DNA of 64,000 nt, taken from contig VJWN01000002.1 of NCBI GenBank assembly GCA_007644065.1, positions 443,809 to 507,808 on the forward strand, in the 5' to 3' direction. The number at the start of each line of letters is the position of its first letter. The first letter of the stretch is position 1. The notes below the pieces were generated by a model. That model was not told the origin of the DNA. It saw only the letters and a program-made list of their open reading frames with translations, and made no database searches. This document shows positions 46,995 through 60,300 of the stretch, piece after piece. Source of the DNA: Margaritispora aquatica. Taxonomy: Eukaryota; Ascomycota; Leotiomycetes; Helotiales; Discinellaceae. The position numbers and the translations under genes were made by a program.

Positions 46995-48867
46995 CTCAAT
47001 AATGAATTCTCAATTGAATGAAGATTGAATTGTAAACCAGAAGCTGATGGCGAATTGAGGAGATGTGGTTTTAATAAAGACGGGGAGCGCCACGGCGAGG
47101 CTTAGCTTGGAGCTCGTCTTCGACTAATCAGAGCGGGGAGGGCTGAGAAAGCTGAACAGAACACTTGTTCTCAAGAAAATTGAACTAATGGGTGCGCATC
47201 ACTTGGGTAACATGGTTACCAAGGCGGCGAGGATCACTGCAGGAATCATATTTCTAAGCAGAAAAGGCAAAAAGAGTCAATCTGGGATGTTGTACCTTTT
47301 CCCGCCACAGCCTCAAACTGCATAACACCATTGTGTGATTCGTGGACAGTCAATGAAAGGTGGATTATAACCACTTCTTATGCAATAGCCGCCAGGAGGA
47401 AAGGACAACATCTTCCTTTTCCCCTTTTTCGTTTTCATACAAGCATCTCGAACCCTTGGCTTTTTCTGTGTGTCTTGCAACTCAATATCGATCTTTATCC
47501 GGAACCGGCTTTGAGGACACCATGTGTAGTACTATCAAGGAACGCATGAGGAGGTATTCGTCTTCATTATGCCCTGTTTAATTATTTGTATCACTTTCCA
47601 CGAAGGATCTACCTTATCTGGCAACATCTTCTATGCTAGTGTGCTAGCAACTCCGCTTTTGGCGTATTTTGGTTTCGTTTGTCATATGCATATGATTTCA
47701 TGTTGCTGAGCACTCTAAGGAATACCTGTCAGCCTACCTACTATGCTTCATGTCTCGATATCATCCTGCTAGCCCGGGCTTTCGTACCGCGCATGCCTTG
47801 AACAGGAGAAGTGAGCACTTCGAATGAGCAGTCCTGCTTCTCTGGCAAGGGATGAATGTCAAGTGGCATGGGGTGTATTTGCCAAAGTAGACGAAATAAA
47901 CCATTTTGGCCATATCAAGAAGCACAATCTCTCCCTTCACAGCCTTCGGAACCACATGGCATGGCTCTGCTAGTATTATTTATGCTGGTGGTCGTTCGAG
48001 TGCATTGCTCGCTTAGAAAACTTGTCCAAATGAAAAGTGTCCTTACCTTGAGAGAGAACCAGAATGAGCGCCAGTAAGGAGACTTCAGCCTTCACAATGT
48101 GTTTCGTGACTATTTGTTCCTTTGAAGTAAGGTAGCTAGCTATGAGTAGTTCTCAAAAGCTACCTTAAGTATTGCTGTCGACCTTTCCACATTCGCCGAA
48201 TTTTGAATTCCCCTGATGAATCTTACCATGGTTATAAACTGCAAAACACCTCTAGCGAGATGTACTCATGCTATTTCTGCTATAGGCATTGCAAACCATA
48301 ACAGAGGATTCTATCTCTGACAGAGGCCTCGCATTTAACAAATAACCTTGTGGTATTTGAAAATTTTCGTTGAAGTCAAGATGTGTTTGCATGCCATAAG
48401 ACATGATGAGAAAAACTTTGGCGATCAAGATATCAATTCTTTCGATAGAAATAGAGAGAATTATGGGTATTTCCTGTTCATTGAAGTCGACCTTCGCTAT
48501 TGTTTACGTTTAACTTGTTGAAGTGTGGTGAGTCGTCGAATCGAGATCGTGCCTTCCCTTTTCTACAGCTCTTTCTGTTCATCGGATCTAGCCCCATCGC
48601 AGAGCGTTCGATTATCGCTTGCCACAAGAACTGTTCTTACCTCCAATGCTCAAAACTCCATAGTTCTTGTTTTCAAACAAGTCCCCATCCAACCTCACTT
48701 CAGACATCCTTTTCATTGGCGAATCTCGAAAGTCTCCCAAAACCAGATTGACCTACATCTTGGTGATTTGTCTCAATGGAGTTGATCCTATACATTAGCA
48801 GTTCGTAGGCTTACCAGGAATCAGATCTTGTATCACCGCCTTGCAAGAATACTTGGACCTCGTGGAG
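46995..48867. other. Divergent region PDI1 / disordered-protein gene
   Basis: About 1.9 kb. The left part is the PDI1 promoter. The right part (48400-48867) contains open frames that could be upstream exons of the large disordered protein, but I could not join them with confidence. Confidence 0.5.
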
Positions 48868-51800
48868 ATGGAAACAAGTCAATCTATGGCTCATCTGACG
48901 AGTCGTGAAAGGGTCAGCACCGAGAGATTCCCCAGTCGTCCTCGAGCAGCTTCAGATGTACGGGATGGAGCTAATCCTCGAACCATTGATACCTCTCGCG
49001 CAGGTAATATCCCCAAAGGCTTTGAAGGTATGCTAAGAAACACTACTGAGACTGGAGACATTGGCATGTTCTCCATTAAGCCTTCACGCTTCCCTCAGTC
49101 TTTCAATACACCCAGAAGATCGACAGGCACGTACAGCGACAGCGGTCTGCAGAAGCCTAAGCAGCCTTTCCAGCCTTACGGGGTTCCCAGTGTTGATGAT
49201 AGACGACGGCTGCCTTCATATGCAAGAGACACTGCTTCGGAACCTATGATGTACGACTCTGCCAGTCAAAGGTCTAGCAGTCGAACCTTTGACGAGCCTG
49301 ATTACCGGTCCTATTCCATGACACAGACATCCAATTCTTCTTATACTTTATCAAATCATAAATCATACGCCAGTCTTCGAAGCCAACAAGATTATAGTTC
49401 AGGCGGATTTATGGGCCCAACTGGCAATTTGCAACGTCCAAGGTCCCCGTTTGCTTATCCTACTCGGTTGAGACGCCCTGGATTTCGTCCATCCTCGCCT
49501 GCTCTCACGGATGGAGGAATTGTTGACTACAGCAGACGTGCTGAGATCGACCGACTCACATATGTAAGTTGTGGCATGAGATGATATTGTTAAGTTCTCC
49601 AGGACTGACTATGGTCAATCAGAACTCCGGTCACAATACTTCTTCTCCATCCTCACTATATGCATTGAAGCGAAAACCTCACATTACTCTTAGACCTGAA
49701 GCCAATAGATCTACGCCTTCCTTATTGAGTCAATCTTCACCACAGCGACGTTCCTCGAGTCCACAAACGTTGTTAAATTCGGGAAGTGACTGGCCTCGCA
49801 GTGGCCAAGCATCACTAAATACATCTCCAGCACGAAGCACATTCAGTTTTGCTTCTACTGTCAATCCTCGAGCTTCTGCTACTGCTACGTCTGTCACGAC
49901 AACCCCTGGCAAAATTCCACTACTATCACCGCTCTATTATGATTACACAGAGGATTTCGAGGTTGACGAGCGCCGGCCTGCTGAAACTTTACCACCCCCT
50001 TTATTCACTATTCACAAGACAATCCCCGAAGATCGACCAATGAGCTCGCATGGGCCGATCACCGGGACAAACCATAAAACTGAACTCCGCATGTCACTTC
50101 CACTTCCTGGACCGCTGTCAAAACCAAGTACAGAGCACTGCAATCCTCAAAGTCAAATTACAACCGATGAGGTAATTTTAAAGAGAAGTGAGACAGTTCA
50201 AATCATATCTGATCATCAGGGTGAACCTGAATCTGTATCTTTCGATCATGGATATGAGCGTCAAAGCAGTAAACCATACAAAGTTTCCAGCCTAAGCCAT
50301 CGTGCTCGTGAGCTGAGTAGTCATGTTGAAGAAGTGTTTGGACTCGAAGCATCAACGTCGTTCAATGATGTAAGACCACAAAGCGATGATACGGTTGGCT
50401 TGGGCAGCCGGAACAATTGCACGAAGGCCACTATCGAACCTGATAAGCAGGATGAACAGCAGAACAAGCTACAGACAACTCCTGATGCCACCCAACGTTC
50501 ATTACTAGAGCCCACCCGACAAGCAAGTTTGGCACAACCTTTTCCTCCTTGGGGCCAACAAAAAAACAGTGTCAGTCTTCGCTTAGAACAGCCCCGAGAT
50601 TCATCTCGCTACTCTTCTCATACACGTCAAACATCAGAAGAATTAAAGGCAAGTAGCTCATTGCTAGTTACGGCCTCCGTGGATGAGAAAAGCACCAACT
50701 GCAAATCACACGGTCCTCTTCATCATGTTGCACTACCAGATGCCAGTGAATCGACAATCATAGAAAATGTTAAAAGGACTACGCTTCTAGGTCAAAAGGA
50801 TGGGATACTGATGTATGAAGGAGTTCGTGCTGCGAATCTCAACGTAACTTCACCTGAAAAGGGAAAATCAGAACAGATCGCAGCACCTCTCACTTCTGCA
50901 TTTCATGGTCAAGAGCCAACAGACTCATGTATTGTCTCAAGTGGAACCAACAGAGCAGAAAACGTCTACTGCCATAAATCTCCTTCTATGTTACCGGAAT
51001 ACAGATCAATTCATGTGCTAAACTTCAGCCACCAGGGTAGGACTTCAATCCCCAAACAAGAGCCTCCAATGCTGGCCCCAAAACCTATTTCACCAGCAAG
51101 GCAACTCAAGCTGAAGAATAGTATTCCGCAATTAATGAAAGCTCTTCCCCCCTTACCGCTAGATCTAGAGTCCCAGCGCCTTTTGCATGTGACGCAGCAG
51201 AAGTCAATACAATGCGAACTGCCTCGAAGACTTTCCCCTGTGCTGTCGGCAAAAATGTCGGAAGCAGTTCTTGAGCAAAGAGAGATGCCAGTATCCGCGT
51301 TTCAAAAGTCTGTGTCAACTCTCAGTGCAAAAGCATTGGCACAACATGACTGTGTAACGCCTAACCCTTTCCCGCCAAAATCTGTGTGGCCTTATGCTTC
51401 ATCAACCTTGAGGGCCGAAGCACCTCTATCCCCACCTAAATTGAAATTAAAGCTAAAGGTTGCAAACACATTACCACCTGAGCCATCCCATTCAACGAAG
51501 GAAATGCCCTATCAGCCTGTACAGGAGAGATATTCACTGGTCAACCAAGACCAGAAAACTATGCTGCTCCAGACACAGCAAGAAAATGGTCACCGACAGC
51601 CTCGCTTCAAGCTCAAAGTAACCAAAGCTTATTTCAGAGAGCAAGGAACTGTTCGGATAAACCGCAGCTCAGGAGAAGCATCTGACTTAAATCTGGGAAA
51701 ACCTAAGGATCTCTTTTCACCAACATCTGGGATTGAGAATGTGTTTAGACAAGTCAGCAGGCACATCCATTCGCGAAGAACGAGCACAACAAGCAGTCTT

Positions 51801-52286
51801 CAACCAGATATCGACATCGCTGCAGTACCCATCACAATGCCTCTTCAATCACATACCAATGGAGCTCAAGCTTTACATTCGAAAAACAATCAGTTGGAAC
51901 TACCGTCTAATCTTCTTTCTTCAGGTGAGGTTCGCAGCTGCTTTTCGGATGACAGTTCACAAGAAGAAGGACAAGGAAGCTTGCGTCGACGATTAACCAA
52001 TCTCAAGTCAAAAATTCCTGTACCTTATGTATCCAAAGTGGGCGCTCAATCATATGATGATATTACCTGGAAAGACCGGAATGGTGGCGAGAATCCAATC
52101 CCGGTAGCTGCAAAATCCACGACCAATCTTGTTGATTCAGAAGTGAAGACAAACTACAAACCGGCGCGAAAGTTTACAGAGCGTCTTAACAGACAAAGAT
52201 TAAAAATGAAGATGCAGGGATGGTTGAAAGATGCTCGTGCTGCTTTCACAGGTCGTGCTAAGCTGTGGCGTACGGCGAGTGCTTAA
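48868..52286 (+). CDS. Large disordered fungal protein of unknown function
   Basis: Two exons, 48868..49563 and 49623..52286, encode at least 1,119 residues. The frame is open upstream to about 48800, so an earlier exon may exist; I start at the first ATG (METSQSMAHL). Composition is Ser/Pro/Thr/Gln-rich with no membrane segment or known domain. Recurrent patches that look conserved are LSPLYYDYTEDFEVDERR, the paired KLKLKLKV and FKLKVTKAYFREQGTVRI elements about 60 residues apart, and a basic C-terminus (RLNRQRLKMKMQGWLKDARAAF) that could form an amphipathic helix. A scaffold or cortical/cytoskeletal protein is possible, but I do not recognise it. Confidence 0.75.
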
Positions 52287-53812
52287 GAAGCTGCAAAGAC
52301 ATTGAAAGGATATGTGGCCCTTCATGGTAACTGTGGTCTGCTCTCAAATTCCAATTGTTCTGCACTGTCATTAACCTACTCCAAATTTGAATTTGACATT
52401 GTGTTGGAGTCGTTGGTGCCAGGCATCGAATATGTACAGGTTATTTGGTTCATCGGAGCCACAGGATGGAAGGCCGGGCATCACTTCAAAGAATCGGAAT
52501 GTCGTATATAGCATAAAGAAACCTTTGTATCTTGTATGATTCCTTGCCTCTCGTGAATTACGTCTCTGTCATGTGTTGTTGGTGCCATTTTCACCGTGTC
52601 AAGTATACGGGCCTATATCAGGATCTTGGAAAATCCAGTCAAAAAGAATGATAATTGTCCTTGCCAGATTCTGAAACCTCGGGCACTATAGTTAACTCAG
52701 TACGAATGAGACCTAGCTCTCTTACAAGCTGCCAGCATTTCTTATTGACTACCCACGGAAGCACTTGGCGCAAATTCCGTTCTATGTTAAAGCGAGAGTG
52801 GAGTAAACACGGCTAATAGATCCTTTAGACTCATGAACCTGACTTGTTCTTAACTTACTATAAGATAGTAATGGAAATTACCACCTAGAAGTTACCAAAG
52901 AAAATTTTACTGCTCAAGAGATGCTGTATTTTGAACTCTTTTCTTGTACCTGCATTAATCGAACTATAGACTTGAAACCATAGATACCATAAGATACCTA
53001 GTTTTGCCCAGTGTGTGCATGTTCTCACACTGAGTAGGATTACAGCGTCATAAGGTAGTCAAATTCCTTAACAACGACGCGGTAAAAGACCACATTACAT
53101 CATTGAGACATACTACCGATCCGCTTTATTCGCTTGAGGCACTTTACCCCTCTCGTGAGAATTTCTTAGGCACACATAGGGTGTGGGAGAGAGACATTTA
53201 TGCGCTGAGACTGAGGTGGTAACAGAAGGATAGGGTACAAGTCACGCTATAGCTAGGTAGGTATCTACTCTTTTCGAAAACAACTCTAGCTAGCCTAGAT
53301 TTCTTACAACAAGGCAGGCCTTTAATGTCATATTAGACGAGCCCACGCAAGGGAGCACGTACAACCACGGGGGAGAAATCAAGACTGAAAACTTCCCATT
53401 ATCGGAAAGTGCCCAATTGTCTTTGATATTCCAGGATTTTCTCGCCAAACACATCTCGTCCAACGGAGAGGTAGAAGACGCTGCTCTCATAGGTATTCAA
53501 GCAATCGTGTTCGTATCCCATGGCTCTTTCTGGCCCCGGATCCGACCCTTACACATAGCACTACAATTGTACCAGTAACTCTTGGCGTAGCTTCACTAGA
53601 AGACTCCAAGAGGGCTCGAAGAGGGGAATTGGACACATTGGTAGAGAACCTACTCCGCGCTTGCTATGGTGGACTTCGTAGCGTCCCCCTTCTAATAATC
53701 TTTTTTTCCAGTTCATCCAAATTTCCTCTCCTCTCTCCCTCGCCCTCGAAAACAGAACACTACACACACAAACACATTCATCAAATCACAAAACAATTGA
53801 GCCAACTTCAAC
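52287..53812. other. Intergenic region, no gene seen
   Basis: 1.5 kb of moderately AT-rich sequence with only short, unsupported frames. C/T-rich tracts appear just before the small gene at 53813. Confidence 0.55.
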
Positions 53813-54379
53813 ATGATTCCCACAAGACCCCCTCTCACTCCTCCCTCATCACCACAATTGATAGCCACTGCCACTGCCGTTGCCGCCAACCTCCACGCAG
53901 CTGCTATCAGTTTCGATGCAGCTGTTACCAGTTTTGATGTAGCTATCGCCAATGTAGCTTCAGCTGTCGCGAACGTCGCAGCTTCTGCGAGGCATCCCGT
54001 AGCCGAGATCCAGAGGCCAGCGAGGCCTCCTCTGGTCAGAGGACAGCCTTACCAACGCTTGACTGCGAGACCTCGATCCCTCAGTTCCATTGCGCTTGGT
54101 TCAACGCCCCCAACCTACTGGTCGTCAGGCCCTCCGCCACCGGATTACTCCCCGCGAGTGGGTGGAAACACGCGCAATACAAGCAGACCACCTCCTTACA
54201 CAAGTTTGAGCGAGGGATCTTCCCTCGAGTCCAGTTCGTCGGCGAATCAGTCGTCGCCAGAGGGGCAGAGACCTTCTGTTGATTCCCATTCACCTTTGAA
54301 AGAGTCTTCGACGGAGGACGAAACGAAGGACAATAACAGTGCCGATACTGCTTATGGAGGCAGACCAACCGAGCCTTGA
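53813..54379 (+). CDS. Small alanine-rich hypothetical protein
   Basis: Single-exon frame of 188 residues. Residues 1-15 are Pro/Thr-rich. Residues about 17-62 form an Ala-rich amphipathic stretch with a quasi 7-residue period (AAISFDAAVTSFDVAIANVA) suited to a helix or coiled coil. The rest is Ser/Pro-rich and disordered, ending in an acidic patch and GGRPTEP. No signal peptide and no known family. The ATG follows a pyrimidine-rich leader and CAAC context typical of fungal starts. It could be real or fortuitous; the period-7 pattern and upstream context favour real. Confidence 0.5.
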   Translation: MIPTRPPLTPPSSPQLIATATAVAANLHAAAISFDAAVTSFDVAIANVASAVANVAASARHPVAEIQRPARPPLVRGQPYQRLTARPRSLSSIALGSTPPTYWSSGPPPPDYSPRVGGNTRNTSRPPPYTSLSEGSSLESSSSANQSSPEGQRPSVDSHSPLKESSTEDETKDNNSADTAYGGRPTEP

Positions 54380-54604
54380 TGAATCCATGTAAGATATTTC
54401 ATCTTTTACTTCCTATGTCTAGCTGACTACAGACTGCCCTGTAAACGTCTTTCTGCAACAATAGATGGCCCGGCTCTATCACTAGATAGACAACCCGGTG
54501 GCATCTACAACACGGACCACTGTACACATTTGCAACGGAAAAAAAGAAGCAGAAGAGATACTAATATGGGAGAATAGGCTGTAGGTACTCTGCCATATCT
54601 TCAT

Positions 54605-56801
54605 CTAAAATACAGCCCCGCCGATAATAAAAAGTCGCTCTTCCTCCCGCTTCACCCATTGGATGATCTTGTTCGCTCCTTGAGCCAATGCCGTTCGAGA
54701 TGCATTGGGTCCAGCCACGCAATAGAATTCAAAGGTGGGCGTATTCCATGCAAGAGATACGCTGTCGAGCGTCACATTGTGGAGGACTTTCAAATGAGAA
54801 TGTTTGGCGTGTGTTGAAGCATGAAGATTGTGGTATAATGTCATAAGTCTGTATTATTATGTCAGCAGGTTGTTGGCTTTAATGTTTAATGCTTAATTGA
54901 TGTTATATGATGAGGCATGATAGGAAAACTGTGTAAATTACCTTCGTCGGGCGAGGAGGGAATTGAAATATGGCGTAAAGGCTGGCATGGCGAATTGAAC
55001 GTTTGCTCTTGATTTGTATAAGAAGTGTCTTATCGAAGTGCCTGGCATGATGTCTGTTGTACTTGGTCGGCCTTGACGAACGGCAGTCTTGATGATTTTC
55101 ATACTTCCATTCTTTTCAAGCTGGTTAACGACCTCATCTCGCATCTTCTGGAGCTCAAAGAAACTCTCTTTCTCGGCGCTGATGAGCAGTACTGCAATTT
55201 CATCCTCCCGACTGGTGCTGCCTGCTGTTGAAGGCCTCTCCTCAGTGTGATCACTGTTCTCCAAAGCACTCAAAAAGCTCACATACATGTACAAGTATCC
55301 CCTGTTGTTAAATCCAGGAAGGCACAATGGAATCCAGTTTTCACCACCTCCAGCTTTCACACTTCCTGCTTCAAAGAGCATGTTGAAAATCAGCTGGAGA
55401 TCGCCGGGGTGAAGCGAATGTCGCTTTGGCCTCACAACGCTCACAAGCCTACCACCTGCGACAATTAAGCCATAAAGAAGCTTGTCATTTCGTGCTTTCA
55501 GTAGAGTGTTGTTGATTACATGTCGTTGCGACTTGCGAATTTTCAAGCACTCCAAGGCTGATAATAAGGTTGATGCAGACCCTTTGGTGAAAGTATCTGC
55601 AAGTGAAGAAAGAAGAGTGTCGGTACCGTCGAGCGGTCTTCGAAGATCGGTGTTTGGTCGATTTGTAAATAACTGATTTAATGTTGGTAAAGTCAAAGTT
55701 GAGAGAATTTGCATGTAAAGTGCTTCTAATTGTGATCTGAGCTGTGTATCACTCTCACCAAGTCGGCTGATGGCTACAAAATAGAGCGGGCCCTCAGTAG
55801 ACACAACAAACCTCGTCTGGCCAGCAGTGAAGCCTAGAAGGGGATCCTTTGCACTTTGGAAGAAAGATATAATTGTCTGGATAATTCCAATGTAACCATT
55901 GATCAGGTTCTGGTCGCCATGTCTGCTCCATATAGGCTTTCCAGCTGACGAAAGAATGAGATAGTGCTTAAGTTTCGACTTCCATTGTAACAGGACTTCC
56001 TCTAATCAATGAGTTAGATGAGTTAGACTCCACCACGCACCAAGACCTACCTTCGTTACCACCCTCATTACTATCCACTGCCTCTACATCGTCAAATTCA
56101 TGATCAAAATCGACGAGTGATAAATCCTCAAATTCAACGCTCTCAAAGGGATTCACAGCTTCTGATTGAGCGTTGAGTAATTTCCATGCCGGACTTTGAG
56201 AGCTTAGGCCATCATCTAACAGACTTGCAAGGTCTCCATTGGCCCTCAATGTGGGAGCAAAGCTCATTAGACTTGCACCATCATCGAGTTCGCTTCCATT
56301 GCGGCTTACTTTCCTGCTCGGGGTATCTTGTCCACCAGATGCTCCAGCTACCGAGACGGTATCTGATACGGATCGACTACCTGGGGTAGAAAAAGTCCCT
56401 CTCGTCCCATCAGGGAATGACAATGTTTGTATTTCCACCGAGGAAATAGCCGTTGTAGGCTTTGCTTGAAGCTTTGATCTTGCAGAGTTTATCGACGTTG
56501 CTGTGGAGGGCCGTGATGTTACTTTCAATAACGTAGGGCGAGGCGGAAGTGGTGGTCGAACTTGACTTTCATCCTCGAAATCTACATCGACAGTTTCCCT
56601 CCCTGCAGATGAAGCTGTGCTTGATGTGGCACCTGCTGCTTGATCTGAAGGGTCCCTGTCATCGTCGGTTGTCATCGCATCGACGGATTCATTCTTGCTT
56701 TTCGTGGTTGCTTGCCCAGCTTCGTCTGTAGCATTTACATGGTCATGGACAGGATTCGGTGGTGGATTCGGAGAGGTCCCCATCCAATTATAAAAGTTCA
56801 T
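54605..56801 (-). CDS. MON1: Vacuolar fusion protein MON1
   Basis: Three exons, complement(54605..54848, 54942..56001, 56051..56801), encode 684 residues. With Ccz1, Mon1 is the guanine-nucleotide exchange factor that activates Rab7/Ypt7 on late endosomes, vacuoles and autophagosomes. The N-terminal 250 residues are disordered and Ser/Thr/Asp-rich. The first longin domain starts at [20 protein letters not shown] and contains [20 protein letters not shown]. Later conserved blocks are [27 protein letters not shown] and the terminal [11 protein letters not shown]. It is divergent from DOP1 across 521 bp. Confidence 0.95.
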
Positions 56802-57322
56802 TCATGAGAAATATTTCTCTTGTATCCTCTCTTCTGAACTTGAGGTTTGGTATTTGAAAGTATGTAAATAGAGCAGCTTGCGATACATTTAAAGAGCTTG
56901 AGCTCGAGCTGTGATACTTAGAGCATGTATCAAAATACCTGGCAATACATTACCTCAGCTTATCATTATTCAGGGGTCGGGAATACTGGCTAATCCGAGC
57001 CGAGTTGACAGCCTTGGGCCAAGGCTGAAATGTCTCAACTGTGAAAGAGGCCACGCGTTGGTGAGAAGCTTCAGCCTTATTGTTGAGTGAATGTAGGAGC
57101 TTCCCAAGACATTGTAGCAGTTACAGTAAGAGAAGAACCTGACAAGAACAAGCTAGAATATCTACTTGCGCTCGCAGCGTAAAATCGGCGAGAAGCATAC
57201 AATTGGTTCACCTGTTCAATATCACCATCCGCCAGAGATCCTCATCTGCAATATGAACATATATCGCGATTTATTCGAAAGATGCAAATGATCAGGACTA
57301 CAAACCATAGAGCCTCGCCAGA
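56802..57322. other. Divergent promoter MON1 / DOP1
   Basis: 521-bp bidirectional promoter. No reading frame of note. Confidence 0.6.
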
Positions 57323-60300
57323 ATGATGTCACTTGAGACTGGTTCTATCTCGCCAACAAGTTCGGGCAGGGCTTCTCCCGTAGCAAAGAAATGGAGGAGT
57401 CAATTGACATCTGGTGTGACCCCTCAGTTGAAAGGATATTGTTGTTTGCCTGGCTAATCCTGTACAGATGAGCCCCCCCGGAAAGATAAAGCGTTCAAAA
57501 CATATTCCAATTCAGTGCAGAGAAGTCTATCACTGTTTGATACCTCTTTGCTAGAGTGGAGTGACTATATCAGTTTCTTGTCAAGACTGTTGAAGTCATT
57601 GCAGTCGCATCCAACCACCATCACCGCTATTCCTTCCAAAGCTCTGGTAGCAAAGCGCCTAGCACAATGCTTAGACCCCTCATTACCATCCGGTGTCCAC
57701 CAAAAAGCGTTGGAGGTGTACGGTTACATATTTTCTATGATAGGTAGAGACTCATTGTCAAGAGACCTCCATCTGTACCTCCCCGGCCTGTCGTCCACTT
57801 TGTCATTCGCGGCACTCTCAGTTCGCACGCCTTTCTTAGATTTATTGGAGAAGTACTTCCTCCAACTAGATTCTCGAGCCTTAAGGCCTGCTCTCAAGGC
57901 TACAATATTAGGTTTACTTCCTGGTTTGGAAGAGGAGACAAGTGAAGAATTCGAACGAACTTTGAAGCTATTGGATGGATTTAAACATGCTGTTCGACCA
58001 CAGAGTACAGAAGATCTTGGGCAAGATCATAGTAGCGGCGATGAATACTTTTGGCAATGTTTCTTCTTGGCTGCGATAACAAGCAACGATCGACGCCTTG
58101 GTGCACTCTCATATATGGTTCGCAATTTACCAAACTTGGGCTATCAAACCTCGCAAGTGCATGGAAACACGCCTGTGAATGGGGATCATAAACGAGAGGT
58201 AGACAACAACTCCGTCAGACTAGCTGAAATTGTTACTTCTCCGGAACCAGGCCTTTTGCTGAGATGTTTTGCTGCTGGTCTTGCGGATAATCAGATTCTC
58301 ATTCAGCGAGGATTTTTAGACCTCTTGGTCACTCATCTTCCCCTTCATTCTAATGTGTTGCAAAAGCGAGTCAAAATAGAAGATCTCGAGCTGCTCATAG
58401 CAGCAGCAGCCGGAGTAGTTTCTCGTCGAGACATGAGTTTGAACAGGCGCCTGTGGACATGGCTTCTGGGACCCGAGCCTGCAAGTAATGATCATGAAGG
58501 AGCTCCAGAATCTCCAACATCTGTGGTGGGCGATCCTCTCGGTTCGCATTCTTCTAGGACACGATACTTTGAAGAATATGGCTTGCAACCATTAACACAC
58601 GCCCTACTGAAAATGGTATCTCGGCAATCTCTGAATGCTGTGGAGAGAGCTCGCCCCTTTCGGATATGTCTATCCTTGATGGATCGATGGGAAGTTGGCG
58701 GGCTTGTTGTTCCAGATATATTTTTACATGTCGTTGACAGCGTCCGCAAGTACCAAAGCCAGGCCCCTTCCAAATCTGATTTCTCCGAAGTCCTTCGAAG
58801 TGCTAGTGTGTTCTTTGATGGGGTAGAGAGCGGGCTGATTTGGGGCGAAATTGTTGGATTGATCGCTCAAGCTCTCGATGCCGAGAAATTATCAGCTGCG
58901 GAGAGAACTGACAAACTCTCTCTCGTAAAATTCATCATCACGCATTTCAATGTACGGGAGGAAGAGATGCTCTTGATTCATGTGCCGTTAACAACACTGA
59001 CAATACTTGCTATGTTGGAAAATGTTAAGGTGAAGACCAGCGCATCACCAGACGGTGATGCCATTTCAGAGGATGTGTCAAAACTCGCGCTGAACATAGC
59101 CGTGGATTTGATAGAGCTTGCTCCAGAGAGGGCTTTCCAAACAAGACCGTCGACAAGTCAATCTACGACGACCGTACATGAAGAAAGTTCCATGTGCAAT
59201 GTGCCTAATGCCGAAATCCTCCAGAAGATTAGGACTTTCTACGTCCAAGACCAGGGGAATCTGGATGCAATGCCAGCCCCTTATTCGTTTCGTGATATAA
59301 GCGAGCTACTCATGCGAGAAGCTGTCAACATCACTTCCCAAAGCCTATCGGACCCAGTGTCAAGTGCTGATGCTGGGATCAAGAGCAAGCTTCTGGTTCT
59401 GATGCTATCTAAACTACCAAGAGTGAGCAGCCTTGATGTCATCAAACTACTTTCATCTATGAGAAATAGACTATCTGCCGCATCTCAACTACCTTTCCTA
59501 ACTTTTATATCAATCAACTCCCTTGCAACAAGCTTGTACTCAACCTCTTATCTCTCGCCTGAAGATCTTTCTGGCTTGGTTGAACCTCTCGTGGGCCAGG
59601 CATGGTCTTATTTATCTGCTTCACATCCCAAATACCATGTTGAGACTGTTCGAAGCCTGTGGCAACTACAGACGACTTTAACGGATACCAATCGCGAAAT
59701 TGAAGCGGCCGTGTGTACACTTATGACGAAGCATGATCTTGGTGGAACATTTGCTATTCGAAACGCTGACCCCGGAAGGAGTTTCGGTATCTTGTGGACT
59801 CACACTCTGCAGGACAATTTCGGACTTTCTGAAAGACGTGCGTCAAGGGTATCTATTACAGAAGGTAACGGCCCAGGCCGTAGGATAGGAATTGGCAACT
59901 ACGAAATTATGCTCGCAAGACCGCTCTTCTTGCTACTAGATGCACTGTTGGATGAGAGGACACAACTTTTCATGACCGTGAGAACATGGTTACAAAATCT
60001 TTCTGGAGTCGATAAGTGTGTATCTCATAGTCTTGTTTCTTTTCCCGCACACTGACTATTGTCCATTTAGACTTTACCATATCTTCGTTACCAAGTTTTC
60101 AACCTTTCGTTTTTTGCAGGCTACTTCAGATAAAACCTCTGCCAGTGAAACAGTTTCCCAGATATTTGAGCTTGACGATGACTTGGACCAGTGCTTATAC
60201 TATTTACGAACATTGTCGAATGTTCTTCGCTGGTCATCCGACAGCATATGGGCAGCATTAGCCGAAAACAGCATTTCGACGGATAAGAGCCACAGCTCTT

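Noticed and set aside
46839..47200. Search for an unfolded-protein-response element upstream of PDI1
   Set aside because: A CCACG core near 47090 exists, but no CCAAT at the required spacing and no convincing HacA-type site; not reported as a feature.
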